A stretch of DNA of 38,335 nt, from NCBI GenBank assembly GCA_945873925.1, contig CAMCES010000014.1:1-38335 (forward strand), in the 5' to 3' direction. The translations under genes and the position numbers were made by a program. Positions 7,626 to 15,420 of the stretch are shown piece after piece; position 1 is the first letter of the stretch, and the number at the start of each line of letters is the position of its first letter. The notes beneath the pieces are model-generated. The model did not search any database. It had not been told where the DNA came from and was given only the letters and a program-made list of their open reading frames with translations. This DNA is from Bordetella parapertussis. Its GTDB lineage: Bacteria > Pseudomonadota > Gammaproteobacteria > Burkholderiales > Burkholderiaceae_C.

Positions 7626-7642
7626 GTTGCATGCCATGCAAC
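7626..7642. promoter_or_regulatory. Perfect 17-bp palindrome upstream of the cobalamin-binding regulator
   Basis: GTTGCATG (7626-7633) and CATGCAAC (7635-7642) are exact inverse complements around a single C. The centre lies near -52 relative to the inferred start site, a classical activator or operator position, directly behind the tandem direct repeats. The rest of the 233-base gap (7552-7784) also holds a 6-bp inverted repeat at 7717-7738 and no gene that I can see. Confidence 0.5.
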
Positions 7643-7716
7643 CTAGGGTAAATACCCAAAAGAAAGTTGATGTAATCCGCAGTTCGTCAGGGTTTTCCTT
7701 GTGTTTAACGTGATAC

Positions 7717-7738
7717 CACCTGCTGCGCTTCACAGGTG
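7717..7738 (-). other. Inverted repeat downstream of the 89-residue gene
   Basis: CACCTG (7717-7722) and CAGGTG (7733-7738) can form a 6-bp stem with a 10-base loop, about 50 bases past the stop codon of the minus-strand gene ending at 7785. No T-run follows, so it is at best a weak or Rho-assisted 3' end structure. Confidence 0.25.
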
Positions 7739-7784
7739 AAATACTGAAATGGGTTAATTCATTCTGGCCCAAGACCAAACAAGC

Positions 7785-8054
7785 TCACCGAGGTTTTTTC
7801 AAATCCATCGAGGACAAAAAATCCTTGTTGGGTTTGAGGGCGTCTTTCACACCCGCTTGAATTTGCTTGACCAGCAAACTTTTGGTCTCTTCTTGCATGC
7901 TGGTGGCTCGCAAGCGGATATAAATGGCTTTGGCCTTACTGCTGTCAGCACCAGACTCCGCCACGGCTTGTGCCCATAAACCATCACGAATGATACCGTC
8001 TTGCATTTCGCGCAAGACCAGGGCGTGAATCAATTCACTGGGTTGAATGGCCAT
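7785..8054 (-). CDS. Conserved-looking hypothetical protein of 89 residues
   Basis: I do not recognise the family. The protein is soluble, with no signal peptide or membrane segment, and appears mostly helical: residues 1-25 (MAIQPSELIHALVLREMQDGI) and 38-75 (SSKAKAIYIRLRATSMQEETKSLLVKQI) look amphipathic, followed by a Lys/Pro-rich end. It lies nine bases after the branched-chain-type binding protein gene on the same strand, so it is probably the last gene of that transcript. The ribosome site is weak. The coding call rests on tight spacing, a sensible composition and no competing frame. Its function cannot be inferred, although position suggests co-expression with the binding protein. Confidence 0.6.
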   Translation of the reverse strand: MAIQPSELIHALVLREMQDGIIRDGLWAQAVAESGADSSKAKAIYIRLRATSMQEETKSLLVKQIQAGVKDALKPNKDFLSSMDLKKPR

Positions 8055-8063
8055 GGTGATCTT

Positions 8064-9305
8064 TCAGGGGCGTTTCATTTGGCATGACGTGGGCTGAGCA
8101 CTGATGAAAGAATCCCAGACCACTTCAGAGCGAAAACCATATCCGGTTTTCTCGGCATCGTACTTGACACCTTTACTGCCTTGTTTGGCCCAAGTGCCCA
8201 TGAACATGGGCGCGAGCAGTTGGTGATCGGTTTTGCGCATTTCAACTTCACCGACGGGACTTTTGAATTTCATGCCCTCTAGTGCATAAGCCACTTTCTT
8301 GGGCTCAGTCGATTGTGCTTTGTCCATTGCAACGCTGAGCATGTGCATGGTGTTGTAGTGAGCAGCAAAAATAAAATCTTCATCGGCTTTCTTTTTGTAA
8401 GCAAGGTAGATTTTTTCAAGCTCAGGCGTAGGAGCGTTGTGTCCCCAGTTCCAGATCACACTGACCTTGTCCACGCCCCAAGAACCCATCTGCGAAGGCA
8501 CACCAGGGTTGTTGGCATTCATGGTGAAGAAGTTGATGTTGAGACCAAAGTCTTTCGCCGCTTTGACCAGCAGGCTCAAATCAGATCCCCAGTTCGAGGT
8601 GATGACAGTATCCGCACCCGAAGCTTTGATCTTGGCGATGTAGGGCGCGAAATCGCGCACTTGTGCGATCGGTACGAATGTGTCTCCGACGATTTGGACA
8701 TCGGGGCGTTTGCGAGCCAAGTAGGCTTTGGCAGCCTTGGATACTTGCTGACCGTGGGTGTAGTCTTGGTTGATCAGGTAAACGCTTTTGATATCTGGGC
8801 GTGCCTTCATGTAGGTGGTCAGCGCTTCAATCTTCATCTCGCTAGATGGGTAAAACCGGAAGTGCCAGAAACTACAACGGTCATTGGTGAGACCTGGGTC
8901 CATGGCAGAGTAATTTAAGAACAGCATGGCTTTGTCAGGCTCTCGTTCAGCGATTTTGCTCACGCCTTCAGTCAAGGCAAATGCGACACCTGAACCCCCG
9001 CCTTGGGTGACATAGCGAATGCCTTGGTCAGACGCAGACTTGAGCATCAGTGCGCTTTCCTGCGGAGAGCCTTTGCCGTCAAACGGCACCACCTCAAACT
9101 GCGGTTCGTTGGGCTTGAGTTTGGTATTTCGCGCACTGATCACCGCACGCAATTGATCGAGAGAGGATTTGCCAGCATTGGCAAAAGGACCAGACAGCAC
9201 ATCGATGAAAGCAATCTTCACCACTTCGGCTTGGACAAGACTGCTGGTTGACAAGCTTAGAGCCAGCAGCAGCTGAGCGTGTCTTGTTGGCGTGAAAATG
9301 AGCAT
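8064..9305 (-). CDS. Branched-chain-amino-acid-type ABC transporter substrate-binding protein (Leu/Ile/Val-binding fold)
   Basis: Predicted periplasmic binding protein of the type I periplasmic-binding fold used by LivJ-like, urea/amide and aromatic-compound importers. ATG 9305 gives a signal peptide of about 26 residues ending near LVQA-EVV; the longer frame would start at a TTG. The mature protein starts KIAFIDVLSGPFANAG, a typical opening for this family, and continues with YVTQGGGSGVAFALTEGV, YLINQDYTHGQQVSKAAKAY and YIAKIKASGADTVITSNWG. The 413-residue length is normal. No permease or ATPase gene is next to it; it sits between fbp (32-base gap) and an unknown small gene (nine-base gap). 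It is either an orphan receptor serving a transporter elsewhere or has another sensing role. The ligand is unknown. Confidence 0.85.
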   Translation of the reverse strand: MLIFTPTRHAQLLLALSLSTSSLVQAEVVKIAFIDVLSGPFANAGKSSLDQLRAVISARNTKLKPNEPQFEVVPFDGKGSPQESALMLKSASDQGIRYVTQGGGSGVAFALTEGVSKIAEREPDKAMLFLNYSAMDPGLTNDRCSFWHFRFYPSSEMKIEALTTYMKARPDIKSVYLINQDYTHGQQVSKAAKAYLARKRPDVQIVGDTFVPIAQVRDFAPYIAKIKASGADTVITSNWGSDLSLLVKAAKDFGLNINFFTMNANNPGVPSQMGSWGVDKVSVIWNWGHNAPTPELEKIYLAYKKKADEDFIFAAHYNTMHMLSVAMDKAQSTEPKKVAYALEGMKFKSPVGEVEMRKTDHQLLAPMFMGTWAKQGSKGVKYDAEKTGYGFRSEVVWDSFISAQPTSCQMKRP

Positions 9306-9337
9306 CTCAGACTCTCTTTCGGTCAAGTAAATCAGAC

Positions 9338-10339
9338 TCAGTTGGGAGTGTGCAAAGCAGTCACACGCTCGACTTCGTTTTTAGAACCTAAAAACACGCT
9401 TACACGCTGGTGCAATTGATTGGGCTCAATATCCAAGATGCGCCGCTGTCCGTCGGTGGCTGCCCCGCCGGCTTGTTCCACCAACCACGCCATGGGGTTG
9501 GCTTCGTACATCAGTCGCAACTTACCTGGCTTGTTTGGCTCTCGTTGGTCCCAAGGGTACATGAACACACCGCCACGGGTCAAAATTCGGTGGACATCTA
9601 CCACCATGCTGGCAACCCAGCGCATGTTGAAGTCTTTGCCACGCACACCTGTTTTGCCGGCGAGACATTCTTCAATGTATTGCTTCACTGGGTCGGCCCA
9701 GTGCCGCATATTGCTCATGTTGATTGCAAATTCTTGGGTGTCATGTGGTATTTGAATATTTTCTTGCGTGAGCACAAACGAGCCTTGCTCTCGGTCCAAG
9801 GTGAACACAACCACACCGTCTCCCACCGTCAACACCAGGGTGGTTTGCGGGCCATAAACACAATACCCTGCAGCAACCTGGGCATGACCGGCTTGCAAAA
9901 AATCAGCTTCGCTCACACCTTGACTGCCCTCGGCTTTTTTCAAAACACTGAAAATGGTGCCGATGCTCACATTGACATCGATGTTGCTCGATCCGTCTAA
10001 AGGGTCAAACAACAAAAGGTATTCACCTTGCGGATAACGGTTGGGAACCACGTAAATACTGTCCATCTCCTCGGAGGCCATGGCCGCCAAATGTCCACCC
10101 CACTCGTTGGCTTCAATCAACACTTCATTGGCAATGATGTCTAATTTTTTTTGCATTTCGCCCTGGACATTTTCGCTTTGAGCGCTGCCCAGCACACCTC
10201 CTAGGGCCCCTTTGTTGACCGCATGGCTGATGCCCTTACAGGCACGTGCCACCACCTCAAGCAGCAATCGCAATTCGGGGGGGATCTTGTTTTTGGCGCG
10301 TTGCTGCTCCACCAGGTATCGAGACAGGGAGGTTGCCAT
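9338..10339 (-). CDS. fbp: Fructose-1,6-bisphosphatase, class I
   Basis: Removes the 1-phosphate from fructose 1,6-bisphosphate, the committed step of gluconeogenesis and also used in the Calvin cycle. The 333 residues match the class I family. The metal-binding signature LLFDPLDGSSNIDV lies at about 109-122, with Asp112 and Asp115, and acidic metal ligands also occur in MASEEMDSIY near residue 90. Later family blocks include TGVRGKDFNMRWVASMVVDVHRI-type sequence and GGVFMYPWD near residue 257. It starts four bases after the pepN stop codon, so it is translationally close to pepN. No Calvin cycle gene is nearby, which favours a gluconeogenic role. Confidence 0.95.
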   Translation of the reverse strand: MATSLSRYLVEQQRAKNKIPPELRLLLEVVARACKGISHAVNKGALGGVLGSAQSENVQGEMQKKLDIIANEVLIEANEWGGHLAAMASEEMDSIYVVPNRYPQGEYLLLFDPLDGSSNIDVNVSIGTIFSVLKKAEGSQGVSEADFLQAGHAQVAAGYCVYGPQTTLVLTVGDGVVVFTLDREQGSFVLTQENIQIPHDTQEFAINMSNMRHWADPVKQYIEECLAGKTGVRGKDFNMRWVASMVVDVHRILTRGGVFMYPWDQREPNKPGKLRLMYEANPMAWLVEQAGGAATDGQRRILDIEPNQLHQRVSVFLGSKNEVERVTALHTPN

Positions 10340-10343
10340 GGTC

Positions 10344-12995
10344 TTATTCCTTCAGGGCTGATTGAATCACTTCGCGGACATCAGGGCTTAAATGGTCGTG
10401 GGCAGCCACACGCCGAATGGCTTCATGGGCAGCACTTCGGTAGGGTTCGAGGAGTTTGCGCCAGCGGTCCATGGTACGCGCCAGCCGCGCAGCCACTTGC
10501 GGGTTGAAACTGTCCAATTCCAGGATGCGCTCACTCCAAAAAACATAGCCAGCAGCATCGCTGCGATGGAATGCTGCTGCATTGGCACAGAAACTGGCAA
10601 TCAAACTGCGGGCCCGGTTGGGGTTGCAGATATGAAAGTCAGGATGCAGCATCAGTTGGCGAACTTTGCCCAACACATCGGCTTTGCTGCCAATGACCGA
10701 CGCTTGTAGCGCAAACCATTTGTCCAGAACCAAATCCTCGTGTTTGAAGAGCGCGTGAAATTTGGCAAGGGCTGGAGCTGCCAGTCGGTGGTCAATCAAC
10801 ACCAGCGCGGACAGGGCATGCATGCGTTCAGTCATATTGTTGGCATTGTCAAATTGAACGAATGCTTTTTGGGCCCACTCGTCCTTGGACTGACTTTGTC
10901 CTGCCAGGTTCAGGTAAATCAAAGCCATGCCCTGCAGCGCACGATACCCACAGGCATTTGCATCGGTGTGGTAACTGCCTTTGACGGTGTGCTGCTCATA
11001 AGCCCAAACCCAATCGTTTTGCAGTGTCAATGCCAACTGCAAGCGCATGGCCTCTCTGACCTTGTGTATGAGCTGGGGATCCACAGCGGTGCATTGGTCC
11101 GCGATGTAACTCTCGCTGGGTACGCTGAGCACCAACTCCTTGAAAGCCGCATCAAGTTCAGGTTGCCTCAACACCAATCTCAAACCAGCAACCAAGTTGT
11201 CAGGCAAAGGTGAATCCATCAGCCCGTTTTTATCCAATGCACTCAGGGCTGCCTTGATGAAAAGACGTTGTGCGGCCTCCCAGCGATTGAACGCATCACT
11301 GTCATGGGCCAACAGTGTCAGCAAGTCCTCATCGCTCAAGCTGTGAATCAATTGGACTGGTGCACTGAAGTCACGCAGCAGCGAGGGCACGGGTTCTTCA
11401 GCCATGTTTTCAAATACCAAGGATTGGTTTTCTTCCGTCAAAACCACCAGCTGTGGCTGAGTCAGGGGTTGACCGGTACGGCCAAGCAAGCCCAAGCTGA
11501 TGGGGATCACAAAAGGAGACTTCAATGGTTGACCCGGGCTAGGGGGGCAAGATTGTTGAAAGTGCAGTGTGAAGCGTTGAGCTTGTGCATCGAAGTGGGA
11601 GCTGACTTCAAGCACAGGCGTGCCAGCTTGCGAATACCAGCGTTTAAAGCCTTCAAGATGCTGAGCCAATGCGGACTGGGTATTGGCGTCTGCAATCGCT
11701 TGCGCAAAATCATCGCATGTCACGGCATGTCCGTCATGGCGTTGAAAATACAGCTTCATGCCCTGTGCAAAACCATCGCGTCCCACCAAAGTTTGCATCA
11801 TGCGCACCACCTCTGCACCTTTTTCGTAAATGGTGACGGTGTAAAAATTGTTGATTTCCAGGTAGCTGTCGGGCCTGACGGGGTGCGCCAGGGGCCCGGC
11901 ATCCTCAGCGAATTGGATGGTGCGCAATAAACGCACGTCTTCAATCCGCTTGACTGCACGGGCTGAGGCGGAGCCAGCCAGATCTTGGCTGAATTCTTGG
12001 TCGCGGAAAACAGTCAAGCCTTCTTTCAAAGAAAGTTGGAACCAGTCACGGCAGGTAATGCGATTACCTGTCCAATTGTGAAAATATTCATGCCCAATCA
12101 CGCTCTCAATGTTGGCGTAATCATGGTCGGTGGCAGTGGCTGGGCTGGCCAACACATACTTGGTGTTGAATATGTTGAGGCCCTTGTTCTCCATCGCACC
12201 CATGTTGAAGTCAGAGGTGGCCACCACCATGAACCGATCTAAATCAAGACCCAAACCAAAACGGGTTTCATCCCAGGCCACGCTGGCCATGAGGGATTGC
12301 ATCGCGTGCGCCGTTTTGTCCAGGTCACCTGAGCGCACATAGATTTGCAACACGTGTTCTTTGCCATTGCGCGCTGTGATGCGTTGTTCGCGACAAACGA
12401 ATTGACCCGCAACCAAAGCAAACAAATAGCTGGGTTTCAAGTGGGGGTCAAACCACTTGGCAAAATGAAGACCGTCTTCTAGGTCGCCTTGTTCCAGCAG
12501 GTTGCCGTTGGACAACAGCACAGGGTATTTGGCTTTGTCAGCACGCAAAGTCACCGTGAAACTGCTCATCACATCGGGGCGGTCTAAAAAATAGGTGATG
12601 CGCCTGAATCCTTGAGCTTCACACTGCGTGAAAAAAGACTCTTGGCTGACGTACAAACCAGAGAGTTGGGTGTTTTTTTGTGGCGCACAGGTGGTGAAAA
12701 TTTCCAAGGTGAAAGTTGCATTTCCTTCGGGTAAATTTTCCAAAATCAAAATGTCGCCGTCGATTTTGAATGACGTGCCTTGGCCATTGACCAGCACACG
12801 CGATAAATTCAGCTCTTCACCATCCAGACGCAAAGCTTGCGCTGGCAGATCAGGATTTCTCCGCAGCTGCATGGTGTTGAGTACCCGGGTTTTGGCCGGA
12901 TCGAGATCAAAAACCAAATCGACTTTTTCAATCCAAAAGGCAGGTGCTTGGTAGTCTTCACGCCGTGTCATCACGGCTTGTCCTTCACGAAACAT
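10344..12995 (-). CDS. pepN: Aminopeptidase N (M1 family zinc metallopeptidase)
   Basis: Cytosolic aminopeptidase that removes N-terminal residues in the late steps of protein breakdown. The 883-residue length is that of the E. coli PepN type. The N-terminal beta domain opens with DYQAPAFWIEKVDLVFDL; the substrate-binding GAMEN lies at 266-270 and the zinc site HEYFH at 302-306, with the third ligand Glu325 in KEGLT. Long helical C-terminal domains fill the rest. The start at 12995 has GGAG seven bases upstream and is preferred to ATG 12971 (MTRRED), though the homologous part begins only near residue 10, so the shorter form cannot be excluded. It follows prfB by 33 bases and precedes fbp by four. 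Confidence 0.94.
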   Translation of the reverse strand: MFREGQAVMTRREDYQAPAFWIEKVDLVFDLDPAKTRVLNTMQLRRNPDLPAQALRLDGEELNLSRVLVNGQGTSFKIDGDILILENLPEGNATFTLEIFTTCAPQKNTQLSGLYVSQESFFTQCEAQGFRRITYFLDRPDVMSSFTVTLRADKAKYPVLLSNGNLLEQGDLEDGLHFAKWFDPHLKPSYLFALVAGQFVCREQRITARNGKEHVLQIYVRSGDLDKTAHAMQSLMASVAWDETRFGLGLDLDRFMVVATSDFNMGAMENKGLNIFNTKYVLASPATATDHDYANIESVIGHEYFHNWTGNRITCRDWFQLSLKEGLTVFRDQEFSQDLAGSASARAVKRIEDVRLLRTIQFAEDAGPLAHPVRPDSYLEINNFYTVTIYEKGAEVVRMMQTLVGRDGFAQGMKLYFQRHDGHAVTCDDFAQAIADANTQSALAQHLEGFKRWYSQAGTPVLEVSSHFDAQAQRFTLHFQQSCPPSPGQPLKSPFVIPISLGLLGRTGQPLTQPQLVVLTEENQSLVFENMAEEPVPSLLRDFSAPVQLIHSLSDEDLLTLLAHDSDAFNRWEAAQRLFIKAALSALDKNGLMDSPLPDNLVAGLRLVLRQPELDAAFKELVLSVPSESYIADQCTAVDPQLIHKVREAMRLQLALTLQNDWVWAYEQHTVKGSYHTDANACGYRALQGMALIYLNLAGQSQSKDEWAQKAFVQFDNANNMTERMHALSALVLIDHRLAAPALAKFHALFKHEDLVLDKWFALQASVIGSKADVLGKVRQLMLHPDFHICNPNRARSLIASFCANAAAFHRSDAAGYVFWSERILELDSFNPQVAARLARTMDRWRKLLEPYRSAAHEAIRRVAAHDHLSPDVREVIQSALKE

Positions 12996-13028
12996 GGGGT
13001 GACTCCAAAATAAAAAGACAAAAAAGCG

Positions 13029-14133
13029 TCAGACGCCGTGTTTGAGAGATGCTTCGATGAAAGGATCGAGATCGCCATCGAGCACTTTTTGCGTGTTGCT
13101 GATTTCCACATTGGTACGCAAGTCTTTGATGCGGCTTTGGTCAAGCACATAGCTGCGGATTTGGTGACCCCAGCCCACATCGGTTTTGGTGTCTTCGAGC
13201 TTTTGTTGTGCCTCCATTCGCTTTCGCATTTCAAAATCGTAGAGACGAGAACGCAAGCGTTTCCATGCCACATCACGGTTGCTGTGCTGGCTGCGACCGT
13301 CTTGACACTGGACCACGATGCCTGTGGGTATGTGTGTCAGGCGCACAGCAGAGTCTGTTTTGTTGATGTGCTGACCACCTGCGCCGCTTGCCCTGAAGGT
13401 GTCAGTACGCACATCGGCTGGGTTGATATCTATCTCAATGGAGTCGTCTACTTCTGGGTATACAAATACGCTTGCAAAACTGGTGTGCCTGCCGCCTGCT
13501 GAATCAAAGGGAGATTTACGTACCAAGCGGTGTACGCCTGTTTCGGTGCGCAGCAACCCAAAGGCGTATTCGCCCTCGATCTTCAAGGTGGCCCCCTTGA
13601 TGCCAGCCACATCGCCGGCAGACTCGTCTTCCAAGGTAGTCTTGAAGCCCTTGCGTTCAGCGTATTTCAGGTATTGCCGCAGCAGCATGCTGGCCCAATC
13701 ACAGGCTTCAGTGCCGCCCGCGCCAGCCTGAATATCTAAAAAGGCATTGCAAGAGTCAGCAGGATTATTGAACATTCGCCGAAATTCGAGTTTTTCGATT
13801 TCAGCTTGAATGCGGTCGGTGTCCTCGGAGATGGTTCTCAAGCCAGCTTCGTCGTTTTCAGCTTTGCTCATCTCAAACAACTCGGTGTTGTCCTCGATTT
13901 CTTGACCCAGACGCGACAGGGTCAGCACGATGTCATCCAGCGATTTTTTTTCTTTGCCCAGTTCTTGGGCTTTTTTCGGGTCATTCCAGATCGATGGGTC
14001 TTCCAGCGAGGCGTTGACGGTTCTCAGTCGTTCAGATTTGGCATCGTAGTCAAAGATACCCCCGAAGATCGAGGGTGCGGGCACCCAAGTCGACCAACAA
14101 GTTGCCAATGGTGTTGATGCGTTCTGCGTCCAT
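13029..14133 (-). CDS. prfB: Peptide chain release factor 2, expressed by programmed +1 frameshift
   Basis: Class I release factor that reads UAA and UGA stop codons. Translation starts at ATG 14133 and gives 27 residues (MDAERINTIG ... LRGYL) before an in-frame TGA at 14050-14052. A +1 shift at CTT TGA C then continues in the frame beginning DYDAKSERL, for 367 residues in all. The coding parts are therefore 14133-14053 and 14051-13029. The downstream frame holds the SPF recognition tripeptide (RKSPFDSAGGRH) and the catalytic GGQ (GAGGQHINKTDS). The frame is also open to an apparent start at 14108, but that reading gives an unrelated N-terminus and should be ignored. It lies between cobA (64-base gap) and pepN on the same strand; lysS, its frequent partner, is absent. 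Confidence 0.95.
14049..14064 (-). promoter_or_regulatory. Autoregulatory +1 frameshift site of prfB
   Basis: On the minus strand the order is CGG GGG TAT CTT TGA C. The slippery CTT (14055-14053) precedes TGA (14052-14050) and C (14049). The internal Shine-Dalgarno-like CGGGGG lies three bases before the slippery codon, as in E. coli, where the anti-Shine-Dalgarno pairing pushes the ribosome forward. When RF2 is scarce, termination at UGA is slow, the shift happens and more RF2 is made. Confidence 0.95.
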
Positions 14134-14197
14134 GTCGTGTTTCCGTTGCAAACAAAAAAAGGTGATTATCCCCTGAGCTGCGCTGCGTTGTGGGAAC

Positions 14198-14974
14198 TCA
14201 TGCTTGCCTGGTGCTGATCGGTAACTCAATCAGCGTCATGGCCCGCAGCACGTCGCCGACAATGATGATGGCGGGGCTGGCCAATTTGGATTGCATCAAC
14301 AGCTTTTGTAAGTGTTGCAATTCACCATGTGCTTGTTGAGTTTGTGCTTGGCTGGCATTTTCGACAATCGCCACGGGTGTGTGCGGCGGTAAACCCATCA
14401 ACAAGCCGTGTTGAATCTGCGAAATATTTTGAATCCCCATGTAAATGACCAATGTCAAGTGACAGGTGTGTGCGGATTGCGCCAACATTTCCCAATCAAT
14501 CGGCGGTAAACCCCCTTTGTCTTTGCCGTGACCAGTGACCATGACCACACCATGGGCATGTGCACGGTGAGTCAGTGCAACGCCGAGGTCGATGGCGGCA
14601 GCCATGCCTGCGGTGATGCCATTGACAATCTTGACGTCGATGCCGTGGGCCTGCAAATACGCGCATTCTTCACCACCGCGCCCAAATACCAAGGGGTCTC
14701 CGCCCTTGAGCCGAACCACTTGTTCCCCCGCCATGGCTTCTTGCACCATCAGTTTTTCAATGAAGGCCTGTGGTGTGGATTGACAGCCACCCCGTTTACC
14801 CACGTGAACAATGCGGGCTTGCGCAGACACATGACCCAATACATCGGGATGCACCAAATCGTCCACCAATACAACGGTGGCTTGTTGCAGAGCACGAACT
14901 GCTTTCAAGGTCAGCAGCTCAGGGTCGCCAGGACCTGCGCCGACCAAGGTAACTGTGGCTTTGGTTTTTTTCAT
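14198..14974 (-). CDS. cobA: Uroporphyrinogen-III C-methyltransferase (SUMT)
   Basis: Transfers two methyl groups from S-adenosylmethionine to uroporphyrinogen III to give precorrin-2, the branch point to siroheme and cobalamin. The 258 residues form a single methyltransferase module, without the CysG dehydrogenase/chelatase half. Visible motifs are VTLVGAGPGDPELLTLKA near the N-terminus, VRLKGGDPLVFGRGGEE and GITAGMAAAIDLGVALTHR. The start at 14974 drops a 55-residue upstream extension of unrelated sequence. The ATG overlaps the stop of the preceding frame as ATGA, pointing to translational coupling with the decayed gene upstream. With no cob cluster in the window, a siroheme role (sulfite or nitrite reduction) is more likely, but B12 cannot be ruled out. 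Confidence 0.92.
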   Translation of the reverse strand: MKKTKATVTLVGAGPGDPELLTLKAVRALQQATVVLVDDLVHPDVLGHVSAQARIVHVGKRGGCQSTPQAFIEKLMVQEAMAGEQVVRLKGGDPLVFGRGGEECAYLQAHGIDVKIVNGITAGMAAAIDLGVALTHRAHAHGVVMVTGHGKDKGGLPPIDWEMLAQSAHTCHLTLVIYMGIQNISQIQHGLLMGLPPHTPVAIVENASQAQTQQAHGELQHLQKLLMQSKLASPAIIIVGDVLRAMTLIELPISTRQA

Positions 14975-15350
14975 GGTGTGTAAAAGTCTTTGGCCAAGGC
15001 GGCCAGTTTCATCACTTGCCGCTCTAAAGGCTGGGGGATGGGTGCTGTTCCTTGGTACATTTTTTGAATCAGCAGGGCGTGCGCATTGAGCAATGCCAGG
15101 GTTTGACGCATGGAAGATGCGTACTCCGGGTGGGTACAAAAACCACTTCGCCGTGCATCAGCCCAGCCCAGCCTTTTCGTCGAGCGTTTCGCGCCTTGAT
15201 ACGCATGGCCACACAAAATGCGCCGAGTTCAAGGTCTGAGGCTTGACCACCCAGGACTTGAGACATCAGGTCACTTGCTTGGGCTCGCGACAAATGCCGC
15301 GCGCCTTCTTTGCCGCGTCCCATTTTTCTGATGAAGTGACTGATGCCCAT
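14971..15350 (-). pseudogene. ybiB: Remnant of a ybiB/trpD2-like gene (anthranilate phosphoribosyltransferase-like fold)
   Basis: From ATG 15350 the first 53 or so codons read as the N-terminus of YbiB/TrpD2, a nucleic-acid-binding relative of anthranilate phosphoribosyltransferase: FIRKMGRGKEGARHLSR, then a helix and SDLELGAFCVAMRIK. Likeness ends near 15190 and the frame stops at 15069. A second minus frame runs from that region to a TGA at 14971, ending PIPQPLERQVMKLAALAKDFYTP-like sequence that could be the original C-terminus. YbiB proteins are about 320 residues, but only about 127 codons fit here, so more than half of the gene, including its catalytic-type core, is missing and the ends are in different frames. 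Its stop overlaps the cobA start as ATGA. The N-terminal match is clear; the C-terminal match is tentative. Confidence 0.6.
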
Positions 15351-15420
15351 GGCCTGATTGTGAAACAAGCTTGATGACTTTCAGTTATGAGTCGATTCAC
15401 GTGTCGCTAAACTCGCTGGC

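Noticed and set aside
7552..7784. Search for a PpsR/CrtJ-type TGT-N12-ACA site upstream of the cobalamin-binding gene
   Set aside because: Reading through the gap by eye I found no pair of half-sites with the right spacing.
14029..14108. Alternative start of prfB at 14108
   Set aside because: The 19 residues before DYDAKSERL do not resemble RF2, while the leader peptide and +1 site in the other frame match the known programme exactly.
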